The position numbers and the translations under genes were made by a program. Below, in pieces: positions 35,235 through 43,322 of a stretch of DNA of 64,000 nucleotides. The notes under the pieces were generated by a model that saw only the letters and a list, made by a program, of their open reading frames with translations, was not told the origin of the DNA and ran no database searches. This DNA is from Sphingopyxis sp. BSN-002 (GTDB lineage: Bacteria > Pseudomonadota > Alphaproteobacteria > Sphingomonadales > Sphingomonadaceae), in assembly GCF_022024275.1 (NCBI RefSeq), contig NZ_CP091804.1, positions 806,001 to 870,000 of the forward strand, written 5' to 3'. The first letter of the stretch is position 1. Every line of letters begins with the position of its first letter.

Positions 35235-36076
35235 ACGCGCCGCCGTCCGTGACCGTCGCCGACGACCCCGGCCTGCTCGTCCGTCCCGTGGTCCGGCAGG
35301 CGGCCGGTGCTCCGGGACGCCTCTCTTTCGCACGCCGCGCCATCGGTCCGCTGATTGTCGTCGCGCTCTGGGCCATCGCGACGGGCAGTGGCTGGATCGA
35401 CCCGTCGATCCTTCCGTCGCCGGCGGGACTCGCCAAGGGGTGGCAACAACTCTGGACTGAACAGGATCTCGCGTCGCAGATCGCCACCTCGCTTGCCCGC
35501 GCGCTTGCGGGCGGCGCGGTCGGGATTCTCGTCGGGCTGACCCTTGGCACCGTCGCCGGCCTGTCGAAACTTGGCGAGGAACTGTTCGATGCGCTGCTCC
35601 AGATGCTGCGCACCATTCCCTTCCTCGCGCTCGTTCCGCTGTTCATCGTCTGGTTCGGGATCGGCGAGGCGCCAAAGCTGCTCCTCATCGCGCTCGCGAC
35701 CATGTTTCCGATGTATCTCAACACCTATGCCGGCGTGCGCAACGTCGATCGCAAGGTGATCGAGGCGATGCGCAGCTTTGGCCTCGGCGGACGCCGGCTG
35801 ATCCTCGAGGTCGTGCTGCCGCTCGCGCTCCCGCAGATTTTCACCGGGCTCCGCTTCGCGCTGGGCGTCTCGGTGCTCGTGCTCATCGCCGCCGAACAGA
35901 TCAACACCTCGGCGGGGCTCGGTTATTTGCTCAACAGCGCGCAAATGTACCAGCAGGTCGACGTCATCCTGATCTGCATCGCCATCTATGCCGCCCTCGG
36001 CCTCAGCGCCGACCTGATCGTCCGCTCGCTCGAACGGCTGTTCATGCCGTGGCGGGCAGGCATCGCCGTCCGATAG
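35231..36076 (+). CDS. ABC transporter permease (SsuC/TauC-like)
   Basis: This 281-residue inner membrane permease has about six transmembrane segments. The EAA-type coupling motif is AMRSFGLGGRRLILEVVLPLALP near residue 175, which contacts the ATPase. The SsuC/TauC signature TIPFLALVPLFIVWFGIGE is near 130. It starts with a GTG that overlaps the upstream stop codon by 4 bp, so translation is coupled. Confidence 0.92.
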   Translation: MNAPPSVTVADDPGLLVRPVVRQAAGAPGRLSFARRAIGPLIVVALWAIATGSGWIDPSILPSPAGLAKGWQQLWTEQDLASQIATSLARALAGGAVGILVGLTLGTVAGLSKLGEELFDALLQMLRTIPFLALVPLFIVWFGIGEAPKLLLIALATMFPMYLNTYAGVRNVDRKVIEAMRSFGLGGRRLILEVVLPLALPQIFTGLRFALGVSVLVLIAAEQINTSAGLGYLLNSAQMYQQVDVILICIAIYAALGLSADLIVRSLERLFMPWRAGIAVR

Positions 36077-36086
36077 GAGTTTCTCG

Positions 36087-36863
36087 ATGACCGCCGTCCT
36101 TTCGATCGATTTCGCCGCCGCCGAACGCGTCGCCGAACCCGGTTTCATGCATCGCCCCGTCGCCGTCGAGGTCCGCGACGTCCGTCGCACCTTCGACGGC
36201 AACACCGTCCTCGACAATCTGAACCTGACCATCCGCAGCGGCGAATTCGTCGCACTGCTCGGCGCCTCGGGCAGCGGCAAGACGACCCTCCTGCGCATCC
36301 TCGCCGGGCTCGACGCGCCCGACGGGGGCGAGGCCCGGGTGCCCGAGGCGCGCACCGTGGTCTTTCAGGAGCCACGCCTCGTCCAGTCGAAAAAGGTCTG
36401 GAAGAATGTCGTGATCGGGCTGTCGGGCCGGCAGGCGTCGCGCGACCGCGCCAAAGCGGCGCTTGCCGAGGTCGGACTCGACCACCGCATCGACGCCTGG
36501 CCGGCGACGCTGTCGGGCGGCGAAGCCCAGCGCGCGGCACTCGCCCGCGCGCTTGTACGCGAACCGCGCCTACTTCTGCTCGACGAGCCCTTCGCCGCGC
36601 TCGATGCCCTCACCCGGCTCCGGATGCAGCGGCTGATCGCCGAACTGTGCCAAGTGCACGGACCCGCGACCCTGCTGGTCACCCACGACGTCGAGGAGGC
36701 GATCCTGCTCGCCGACCGGATCCTCGTGCTGAAGGAAGGTGGTATCGGCTTCGACGCCCGCGTCGGCCTGCCCCACCCGCGCCGCGCGGGCGGCGAAGCC
36801 TTCGATGCGCTTCGCGACACGCTGCTCGCCGAACTTGGCGTCCCGCAGGCCGATCGGAACTAG
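36087..36863 (+). CDS. ABC transporter ATP-binding protein (SsuB/TauB-like)
   Basis: This 258-residue ATPase has Walker A LLGASGSGKTTLLR near residue 56, Q-loop FQEPRL near 94, signature LSGGEAQRAALARAL near 137 and Walker B LLLLDEPFAALD near 157. The H-loop is VTHDVEEA. It begins 10 bp after the permease stop. The close match to SsuB in domain layout completes the importer. Its stop codon overlaps the stop of the convergent aminotransferase gene by 4 bp. Confidence 0.93.
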   Translation: MTAVLSIDFAAAERVAEPGFMHRPVAVEVRDVRRTFDGNTVLDNLNLTIRSGEFVALLGASGSGKTTLLRILAGLDAPDGGEARVPEARTVVFQEPRLVQSKKVWKNVVIGLSGRQASRDRAKAALAEVGLDHRIDAWPATLSGGEAQRAALARALVREPRLLLLDEPFAALDALTRLRMQRLIAELCQVHGPATLLVTHDVEEAILLADRILVLKEGGIGFDARVGLPHPRRAGGEAFDALRDTLLAELGVPQADRN

Positions 36864-38074
36864 GCGGCGCGCTCTGCCAACAGCACATCGCGGAATCGTG
36901 CCAGCCGCGCGACCGCTTCGTCGAGGACCCCGGCCTCCTTGGCGAAGCAGAGGCGCAGGATATGTCGCGGTCCGTCGCCTTCGAGCAGGGCCGATACCGG
37001 GATCGACGCGACCCCGGCCTCGCGCACCACCCGCTCGCTGAAGCTGCGGTCGTCGATGTCCAGCCCCGATGCCATCAGATCGACACACAGGAACCACGTC
37101 GCCTCGCCCGGCAGTACCGCGAAGCCGGCATCCGACAGCCCGCGCGACAGCCGCTCGCGCGACGCCGCCCAGCCGTCTCGCTGGCCCGCAAACCATTCAT
37201 CGGGCCGGTCGAGTCCTTCGGCGACCGCCCATTGCAGCGCCGGCGGCGTCGTGAAGGTCAGGAACTGATGTGCACGCCCGATCGTCCGCGCGAGATCGGG
37301 CGATGCGCACAGCCAACCCGTCTTCCACCCCGTCAGCCCGAAAATCTTGCCCGCCGAACCGATCTTCACGACACGCTCCGCCATCCCGGCGAACGACCAG
37401 AGCGACCGGTGCGGCCTGCCATCGAACCGTACATCCTCCCAGACCTCGTCGCAGATCGCGATCAGGTCATGGCGCCGGCAGGCGTCCGCGATCAGCTCCA
37501 GTTCGGCATCGCTCGCGACCTTACCCGCGGGATTGAGCGGATCGTTGAACATCAAAAGGCGGGTATGCGGCGTGATCGCCGGCTCGAGCGTTTCGGCGTC
37601 ATATCGCCATTCGGGCGGACTGAGGTGTACCGAAACCGGTGTGCCACCGGCACGGCGGATCATCGGCGCATAGCTGTCATAGGCGGGCTGGAACAGGATC
37701 ACCTCGTCGCCCGGCCGGACCAGTGCGAGCAGCGATGCGGCAAGCGCCTCGGTCGCGCCCGAGGTCACGATCACCTGCTCGCGCAGCAAATCCAGCCGCT
37801 GGCGGCGCGCATAGAAACGGCAGATCGCGTCGCGAAGCTCGGGAAGACCGAAGGCCGGTGGATACTGGCTCGATTTCTCGCGCAGCGCCCGCACTGCCGC
37901 CTCGATCATGTCGGGCGACGCGGGTTGGTCGGGAAACCCCTGCCCCAGATTGATCGCGCCATGGGCGTTCGCGAGCCCCGACATATATTCGAAGATCGTC
38001 GGCTCCATCGCGTCATAGATCGGATGCACGCGGCTCATCGGGAAAGCGTTATCCGAATTTCGCGCGCCGGACAT
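36860..38074 (-). CDS. class I/II PLP-dependent aminotransferase
   Basis: This 404-residue fold-type I enzyme begins its core with INLGQGFPDQPASPDMIEAA near residue 41. It has SGATEALAASLLAL near 104, FNDPLNPAGK near 176 in place of the usual NPHNPTG, and the PLP lysine in GSAGKIFGLTGWKTGW near 238. The pattern GQGFPD with SAGKxFxxTGWK is that of methionine/kynurenine-type aminotransferases (YbdL, KAT). An internal ATG 12 codons in (MSRVHPIYDAM) is a possible alternative start. Its ATG overlaps the TetR stop by one base, so it is the last gene of the leftward operon. Confidence 0.9.
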   Translation of the reverse strand: MSGARNSDNAFPMSRVHPIYDAMEPTIFEYMSGLANAHGAINLGQGFPDQPASPDMIEAAVRALREKSSQYPPAFGLPELRDAICRFYARRQRLDLLREQVIVTSGATEALAASLLALVRPGDEVILFQPAYDSYAPMIRRAGGTPVSVHLSPPEWRYDAETLEPAITPHTRLLMFNDPLNPAGKVASDAELELIADACRRHDLIAICDEVWEDVRFDGRPHRSLWSFAGMAERVVKIGSAGKIFGLTGWKTGWLCASPDLARTIGRAHQFLTFTTPPALQWAVAEGLDRPDEWFAGQRDGWAASRERLSRGLSDAGFAVLPGEATWFLCVDLMASGLDIDDRSFSERVVREAGVASIPVSALLEGDGPRHILRLCFAKEAGVLDEAVARLARFRDVLLAERAA

Positions 38075-38814
38075 CAGCTATTGCAGATTTGCCGGAACCC
38101 CGCCGCCATGAACGACGCCATCCGCGCCTTGATCGCCTCGAAATCTTCCGACCGGCACACACCGTCGGACAATTTGTCGATGCGCCCGGTCCGCGCCAGC
38201 GTGACCATCAGCGCGCCGGTGACGAAGTGATAGCCCCAGAAGATGTCTTCTTCGGCGCAATCGGGCATCGCCTTTTTCAGCAGGTCTATCAGGCGCAGCA
38301 CGACCGGGTCGAAATGACTGTCCATCAGCTCGGCGCCCCATTCGGGGGTGTTGGCGACTTGCGCGCCCAGCGCGCCATAATTCTTCCAGCCCTCGCCGCC
38401 GTGAATATACAGATCGAGGTCGGTATCGAGGAACGCGTGGAGCGCGCCCTCGATCGTCGGCTTGCCGCCGCTTTCCCGGTCATAGCTGTCGAGCGCTTCC
38501 ATCCGCCGCGTGCTCGTCACCACCGCGCGGCGCGCGAACACCGCGTCGAACAGCTTCTTCTTGTCCTCGAAATAATAGTTGAGCAGCGTGTGGTGCACCC
38601 CGACGCGCTTTGCGACATCCTTCAGCGTCACCCCGTGCAGGCCGTGCTTCGAGAAAAGATACTCGGCCTCGTCGAGGATCTGCTCCATCATTTCGGCGCG
38701 CTGCTCGGCCTTGGTCGACCGTCGGCGCGTTTTCGCCTGCTCTGCCACTCGTCCGATGTCCGATCCCTGTTCGCGGGCAATTCCCGCAACCGCGCGCACC
38801 TCAAGCCCCGCCAT
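38074..38814 (-). CDS. TetR family transcription regulator
   Basis: This 246-residue regulator has an N-terminal helix-turn-helix: AEMMEQILDEAEYLFSKHG near residue 40, then GVTLKDVAKRVGVHHTLLNYYFEDKKKLF. A long C-terminal ligand-binding part follows, whose aromatic and charged residues suit an acyl or aromatic ligand. The ATG at 38814 overlaps the upstream ligase stop by 14 bp. A longer frame to 38943 exists but lies fully inside the ligase gene. It probably represses its own operon through the palindrome at 45727-45750. Confidence 0.9.
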   Translation of the reverse strand: MAGLEVRAVAGIAREQGSDIGRVAEQAKTRRRSTKAEQRAEMMEQILDEAEYLFSKHGLHGVTLKDVAKRVGVHHTLLNYYFEDKKKLFDAVFARRAVVTSTRRMEALDSYDRESGGKPTIEGALHAFLDTDLDLYIHGGEGWKNYGALGAQVANTPEWGAELMDSHFDPVVLRLIDLLKKAMPDCAEEDIFWGYHFVTGALMVTLARTGRIDKLSDGVCRSEDFEAIKARMASFMAAGFRQICNS

Positions 38815-40387
38815 AATCGTTGCGCAAGCGAATCTTATCGATTTTTCCGGTCGGCGCCAGCGGCATGGCGAGCAGCCGGACGACGGCATCGGGTATCCAC
38901 CAGGACGCGACCCGGCCCGCAAGCGGCGCCAGCAGGGCCGCATCGTCGAGATCCTCGCCGTCGCACATCTCGACCAGCAGCACCGGCCGCTCGCCCCATT
39001 TGACGTCCTGTCGCCCGATCACCGCGGCAAGCGACACCTGCGGCAACGCGCCGATCACCGCCTCGATCTCGGCCGGATTGATCCACTCGCCCCCCGACTT
39101 GATCAGGTCTTTCGCGCGGCCGGTGATCGCGAGATTGCCCTTCGCATCGATCCGCGCGAGGTCGCCGGTCGCGAACCAGCCGTCCGCATCCGTCGCGGTC
39201 TCCTCCTGACCGAAATAGCGCTCGACCACCGCGGCGCCGCGGACATGGAGATGCCCCTCGACCCCGCGCTGTTCGGGAAGCGCGATACCGGCCGCGTCGG
39301 CGAGCAACAGGTCGACGCCGACCGCGGGCCGCCCCGACACGGCGGGCGACCGATACGGATCATCGGGCGGTGCGATCACGCCAAGCGGCGACAATTCGGT
39401 CATCCCCCAGCTCGTCTGGACGGTTACGCCCAGCCGCCGTTCGATCCGCTCCATCAACGCCGGCGCCATCGGCGCACCTCCGACGATGATGCGTTTCAGC
39501 GACGGCAGTTCACCGCCCGCCGCCTCCAGATGCTCGACGACGCCCAGCCACACCGTCGGAACGCCGACCCCGATCGTCACGCTTTCGGCCTCGATCAACC
39601 GCGCGAGGCTTGCACCGTCGGCCTGCCGCCCCGGCAACACCAGCTTTCCGCCCACCGCGGGCAGCGCAAAGGGCAACCCCCACGCATTGGCGTGAAACAT
39701 CGGCACCACGGCAAGCACCGCATCGCGGCTGGTGAAAGCCATGACGTCGGCCTGCAGGGCGCGCAGCGTGTGGAGGAAGCTGGCGCGATGCGTATAGGTG
39801 ACGCCCTTCGGCGCGCCGGTCGTTCCCGACGTGAAACACAGACCCGCGGGTGCCCGTTCGTCGAAGCCGCCCCATGTCGCCCCGCCGGGCGCGTCGGCGA
39901 TCAATGGCTCCAGCCGGTCGAGCGGCGGCGCGCTCGCCGGCCACTCGCCCGCCTCGCCGTCGATCACCAGCACGCGGCCGATCGCGGGTGCGCGTTCGAC
40001 GACGGAGCGGGCGAGCGGCAACAGGTCGGCGCTGACGATCAGCAGCTTCGCGCCCGATTGCACCGCCATCGCCGCGAGCTGCGGCGCGGTCAGGCGCGGG
40101 TTGAGCGTCTGGCAGACCGCACCGATCCCCATCACCGCATACCAGGCCTCGACATGTGCCTGGCTGTTCCATGCAAGCGTCGCGACGCGGTCGCCCTCGG
40201 CGAAACCGAAGCGCTGCAGCAGCGAAGAGACCGCAAGGCTCCGCTCGCGCAGCCTTGCATAACCGACCCGGTCGACGCCGCCTTCCTCGCGCGCCGTCAC
40301 CACCTCGGCGTCGCCATGCCAGCGCGCCGCGTGGGTCAGGAACTTGTCGAGCGTCAGCGGAAAATCCTGCATCGAACCGTGGATCAT
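38801..40387 (-). CDS. AMP-dependent acyl-CoA synthetase/ligase
   Basis: This 528-residue ANL-superfamily enzyme activates a carboxylic acid to its CoA thioester through an acyl-AMP. Motifs are the P-loop FTSGTTGAPKGVTYTHR near residue 170, SWGMTELSPL near 310 and the hinge region GWFATGDLARID near 393 with RAKDLIKSGGEWINPAEIE near 414. The catalytic lysine is in PTGKIDKIRLR near the end. The medium/long-chain ligase group fits best. The substrate is unknown but probably comes from the esterase encoded upstream. The ATG overlaps the esterase stop by 4 bp. Confidence 0.93.
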   Translation of the reverse strand: MIHGSMQDFPLTLDKFLTHAARWHGDAEVVTAREEGGVDRVGYARLRERSLAVSSLLQRFGFAEGDRVATLAWNSQAHVEAWYAVMGIGAVCQTLNPRLTAPQLAAMAVQSGAKLLIVSADLLPLARSVVERAPAIGRVLVIDGEAGEWPASAPPLDRLEPLIADAPGGATWGGFDERAPAGLCFTSGTTGAPKGVTYTHRASFLHTLRALQADVMAFTSRDAVLAVVPMFHANAWGLPFALPAVGGKLVLPGRQADGASLARLIEAESVTIGVGVPTVWLGVVEHLEAAGGELPSLKRIIVGGAPMAPALMERIERRLGVTVQTSWGMTELSPLGVIAPPDDPYRSPAVSGRPAVGVDLLLADAAGIALPEQRGVEGHLHVRGAAVVERYFGQEETATDADGWFATGDLARIDAKGNLAITGRAKDLIKSGGEWINPAEIEAVIGALPQVSLAAVIGRQDVKWGERPVLLVEMCDGEDLDDAALLAPLAGRVASWWIPDAVVRLLAMPLAPTGKIDKIRLRNDYGGA

Positions 40388-42009
40388 GGACAATCGGCGC
40401 CCTTCGCCAGGACGGGCGAGACGATCCCCGTGTTCCAGTTCCATGGCAGATTGCCCGCCGCGCGGCGGCGACAGACCGCCGCCTCGTGCAGCGCATACAT
40501 GCCCGGCATCAGCCGCACGCCGGCACGCGGGACGTCGGCGAATGCCATGAAGGCCGCATCCTTGCCATAGGGACGCCACGCCGGTTGCCCCTCGGCGACC
40601 GGCTGGCCGGTCCTTGCGAAGGACACCCAATAATCGCCCATCGCAGCGGCGAAGCGGCGTTCGGCAACGCTTTCGGGAATTTTCGGCCAATAGGGGGGCG
40701 TCTCGCTCGCGGTGCCGAATACATAGGGGATTTCGGCAGCGTGAAATCCGTGCAACCCGTTCTCGTCGGCGGCAGGATAGCCATGATCGAACAGATAGAG
40801 ATAGGCGTTCTGGCCGAGCGCGCTCTGTTTGATCGCAAGGCGTTCCGAGGTCCAGCCATAGAGCGCGTCGCGCGGCGTCGCGAGGATCGCCTCGGCGAGA
40901 TCGCGCGACGGATAGAGCTTCAGCCATGCCTCGGCCAGATCGCCGTAACGCGCGCGGATTGCGGTTTCATAGGCGGCGGTACCCGCCGGAACCGGCGGCG
41001 CAAGGATGCGCAGCGAACGGATCTCGCCGATGTTGAAACCCGCAAGCACCGGCACAGGCGCCTGTTCGCCGCGGTCGAAGGTGTCGACCAGCTGGCGCGG
41101 CAATATCTTGCCGTCGACCGTACCCCACGGCCCATAGCCCGCCTTCAGCGCGCCGTCGGAGAGCGCGGTCGCGTCGATCGCACGCAGCGCCGCCAGATCC
41201 TTCGCGCCCAGCGCCGCCGCGACCTTCAGGCCCGTCGCTTCGGCTGCGGGTTCGCCGTGGCGTTCCTCCTTCAGCGACGGGGTCGAGATCATATAGGCGC
41301 TTTGCGCGATCGCCTTGTGAAACAGCCCGCGCGCCCTGGGCGATGCCAGCAGGTACAGGACGCTCAGCCCGCCCGCGGACTCGCCGGCGATCGTGACATT
41401 GTCGGCGTCGCCGCCGAAGGCGCCGATGTTCGCCTTCACCCATTCGAGCGCGGCGATCTGGTCGAGCAGGCCGTAATTGCCCGAAACCCCGTCGGGCGAT
41501 TCCGCGCTGAGCCCGGGATGGGCCAAATAGCCAAGGACGCCGAGCCGATAATTGATCGACACGACGACCGCCCCGCGCGCGGCGAGCTTCGCGCCGTCAT
41601 ACATGCGCTCATGGCTGTATCCGCCAAGCAGCGCGCCGCCATGGATCCACACGATCACCGGAGCGCCCTTGGTCTTTTCGGGCGCCCAGATGTTGAGCGT
41701 CAGGCAGTCTTCCGACATCTTCTCGGGCGGGTTGGTATAGATGCTGATGCCCGGCGAACGCGGCTGGATGCAGGCGGCGCCAAAGCTTTGCGCCTTGCGC
41801 ACCCCTTCCCACGCCGGAAGTGCGACCGGCGGCTTCCAGCGGAGCGGACCGACCGGCGGCTGCGCGAAGGGAATGCCCCTGAATACCGCGACCTTGCCCA
41901 CGGCCTTGCCTTCGACCGTCCCTGCAGGCGCGGTCACGACGGGCGCTGCGGAGGCGGACCCGGCCATCATCAGGCTGGCGGCCACCACGGCCGACGAAAG
42001 GATTTTCAT
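40384..42009 (-). CDS. type B carboxylesterase, exported
   Basis: This 541-residue alpha/beta-hydrolase has a signal peptide (AVVAASLMMAGSASA) and type B features. FRGIPFAQPPVGPLRW is near residue 42, EDCLTLNIWAP near 97, the oxyanion hole VIVWIHGGALLGG near 116 and the nucleophile GESAGGLSV near 209. A likely catalytic histidine is in GFHAAEIPYVFG near 420. It cleaves carboxylic esters in the periplasm. I chose ATG 42009 because it starts the signal peptide and overlaps the transporter stop by 4 bp. The acid it releases may be activated by the ligase encoded next. Confidence 0.93.
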   Translation of the reverse strand: MKILSSAVVAASLMMAGSASAAPVVTAPAGTVEGKAVGKVAVFRGIPFAQPPVGPLRWKPPVALPAWEGVRKAQSFGAACIQPRSPGISIYTNPPEKMSEDCLTLNIWAPEKTKGAPVIVWIHGGALLGGYSHERMYDGAKLAARGAVVVSINYRLGVLGYLAHPGLSAESPDGVSGNYGLLDQIAALEWVKANIGAFGGDADNVTIAGESAGGLSVLYLLASPRARGLFHKAIAQSAYMISTPSLKEERHGEPAAEATGLKVAAALGAKDLAALRAIDATALSDGALKAGYGPWGTVDGKILPRQLVDTFDRGEQAPVPVLAGFNIGEIRSLRILAPPVPAGTAAYETAIRARYGDLAEAWLKLYPSRDLAEAILATPRDALYGWTSERLAIKQSALGQNAYLYLFDHGYPAADENGLHGFHAAEIPYVFGTASETPPYWPKIPESVAERRFAAAMGDYWVSFARTGQPVAEGQPAWRPYGKDAAFMAFADVPRAGVRLMPGMYALHEAAVCRRRAAGNLPWNWNTGIVSPVLAKGADCP

Positions 42010-43319
42010 GCGCTTGTCTCCGGAGCCCGGTCGCCCTCGCGGCGGAGCAGCCGCGCGAGCCAGAGGAAAAGACCGATGGCGATCACGTAAAAGGGCGTCA
42101 GCGTGTAAAGCGCCGTTTGCAGGCCGTGGAGATCGCCCGCCGCCTTGAACCAGTCGCTCGCAAAGCCGACCCACGTCGGCCCCAGCCCTAGCCCGATGAA
42201 GTTCATGATCAGCAACAGCAGCGCGCCCGACAGCACGCGCTGGTTGGGCTTCACTTCCTCCTGCACCAGCGCGACCGATGCCGAGAGGTAGAAATAGTTG
42301 AAGATCATCACGACGGTGAGCAGTGCGAGCGCCAGCGGCCAGCCCGGCGCCCAGACGAAAGCGAGATAGAAGGGCATGGCAATCGCCAGCGACAGCGCCG
42401 GAGCGGTTGCGTAGCCCGCCCGCGACTTGCGAACCATCCGGTCGATCACCCGGCCCGACGCGATCATCCCGCCGCCCATGCCGATCAGCAGCACCAACGC
42501 ATACCAGATCGCCACCTCGCCGAGTTCCATCCCCTTTTCGCGCATCAGGAACAGCACCGCGAAATTGCCGAGACCATAGGTGACGAATTGCGTCGCGCCG
42601 CCGCCAAGCGCCGCGAGCATCAGCACCGGGTGCGACAGGAACATGCGGACCGTCGGCCAGAAATCGGCCTTTTCAGCGGATGCGGGCCCGCCGGCGTCGG
42701 TCGCACCGCGCGCGGGTTCGCGAACCGTCAGCCACACGGCGATCGCCGTGACGATCCCGATCGAGCCGACCGCGATGAACGGAATGCGCCAGCCGAACTG
42801 CGCGGCGATCGCCGCACCGAAGGCGACGCCCGCCGCCGCGCCGATCGCCGGCCCCAGGTTGAAGATGCCGAACGCCGCGGCGCGCTTGCCGGGCGGGTAG
42901 GTGTCGGTGATGATCGCATAGGAGGGCGGCACACCGCCCGCCTCTCCGAAGCCGACGACCATCCGCGCTGCGGCCAGCTGGCCGTAGTTCGCCGCCATGC
43001 CGCATGCGACGGTCGCGCCGCTCCAGACCGCGCAGGCGAGCGACAGCACCCCGACGCGGCTCGTCCGGTCGGCGAACCAGCCGACGGGGATCGCGATGAA
43101 GCAATAGAACATCGCGAAATAGAGCCCGCTGATCAGCCCGAGCTGGCTGTCGCTGATCCCGAGCGAGTCCTGGATTGGCTTCGCGAGGATCGAGAGCAGC
43201 TGGCGGTCGAGAAAGTTCAGCACATAGACGAAACACAGCATCCCCAGCACGAAGGACGGCCTGTTCCCCGGCCGCGTGGACGCTGCGGCCGGGGAAAGCG
43301 GGATGCCGCCGTTCGCCAT
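42006..43319 (-). CDS. MFS transporter (spinster-like subfamily)
   Basis: This 437-residue inner membrane transporter has 12 predicted helices. The first MFS motif is GWFADRTSRVGVL near residue 79, and the N-terminal VLNFLDRQLLSILAKPIQ is typical of the spinster-like/aromatic-acid group common in sphingomonads. RMVVGFGEAGGVPPSYAIITD near 118 is the motif of this subfamily. It probably moves the esterase product, or the intact ester, across the inner membrane. The ATG lies 3 bp after the TonB receptor stop, and its end overlaps the esterase start. Confidence 0.93.
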   Translation of the reverse strand: MANGGIPLSPAAASTRPGNRPSFVLGMLCFVYVLNFLDRQLLSILAKPIQDSLGISDSQLGLISGLYFAMFYCFIAIPVGWFADRTSRVGVLSLACAVWSGATVACGMAANYGQLAAARMVVGFGEAGGVPPSYAIITDTYPPGKRAAAFGIFNLGPAIGAAAGVAFGAAIAAQFGWRIPFIAVGSIGIVTAIAVWLTVREPARGATDAGGPASAEKADFWPTVRMFLSHPVLMLAALGGGATQFVTYGLGNFAVLFLMREKGMELGEVAIWYALVLLIGMGGGMIASGRVIDRMVRKSRAGYATAPALSLAIAMPFYLAFVWAPGWPLALALLTVVMIFNYFYLSASVALVQEEVKPNQRVLSGALLLLIMNFIGLGLGPTWVGFASDWFKAAGDLHGLQTALYTLTPFYVIAIGLFLWLARLLRREGDRAPETSA

Positions 43320-43322
43320 CGA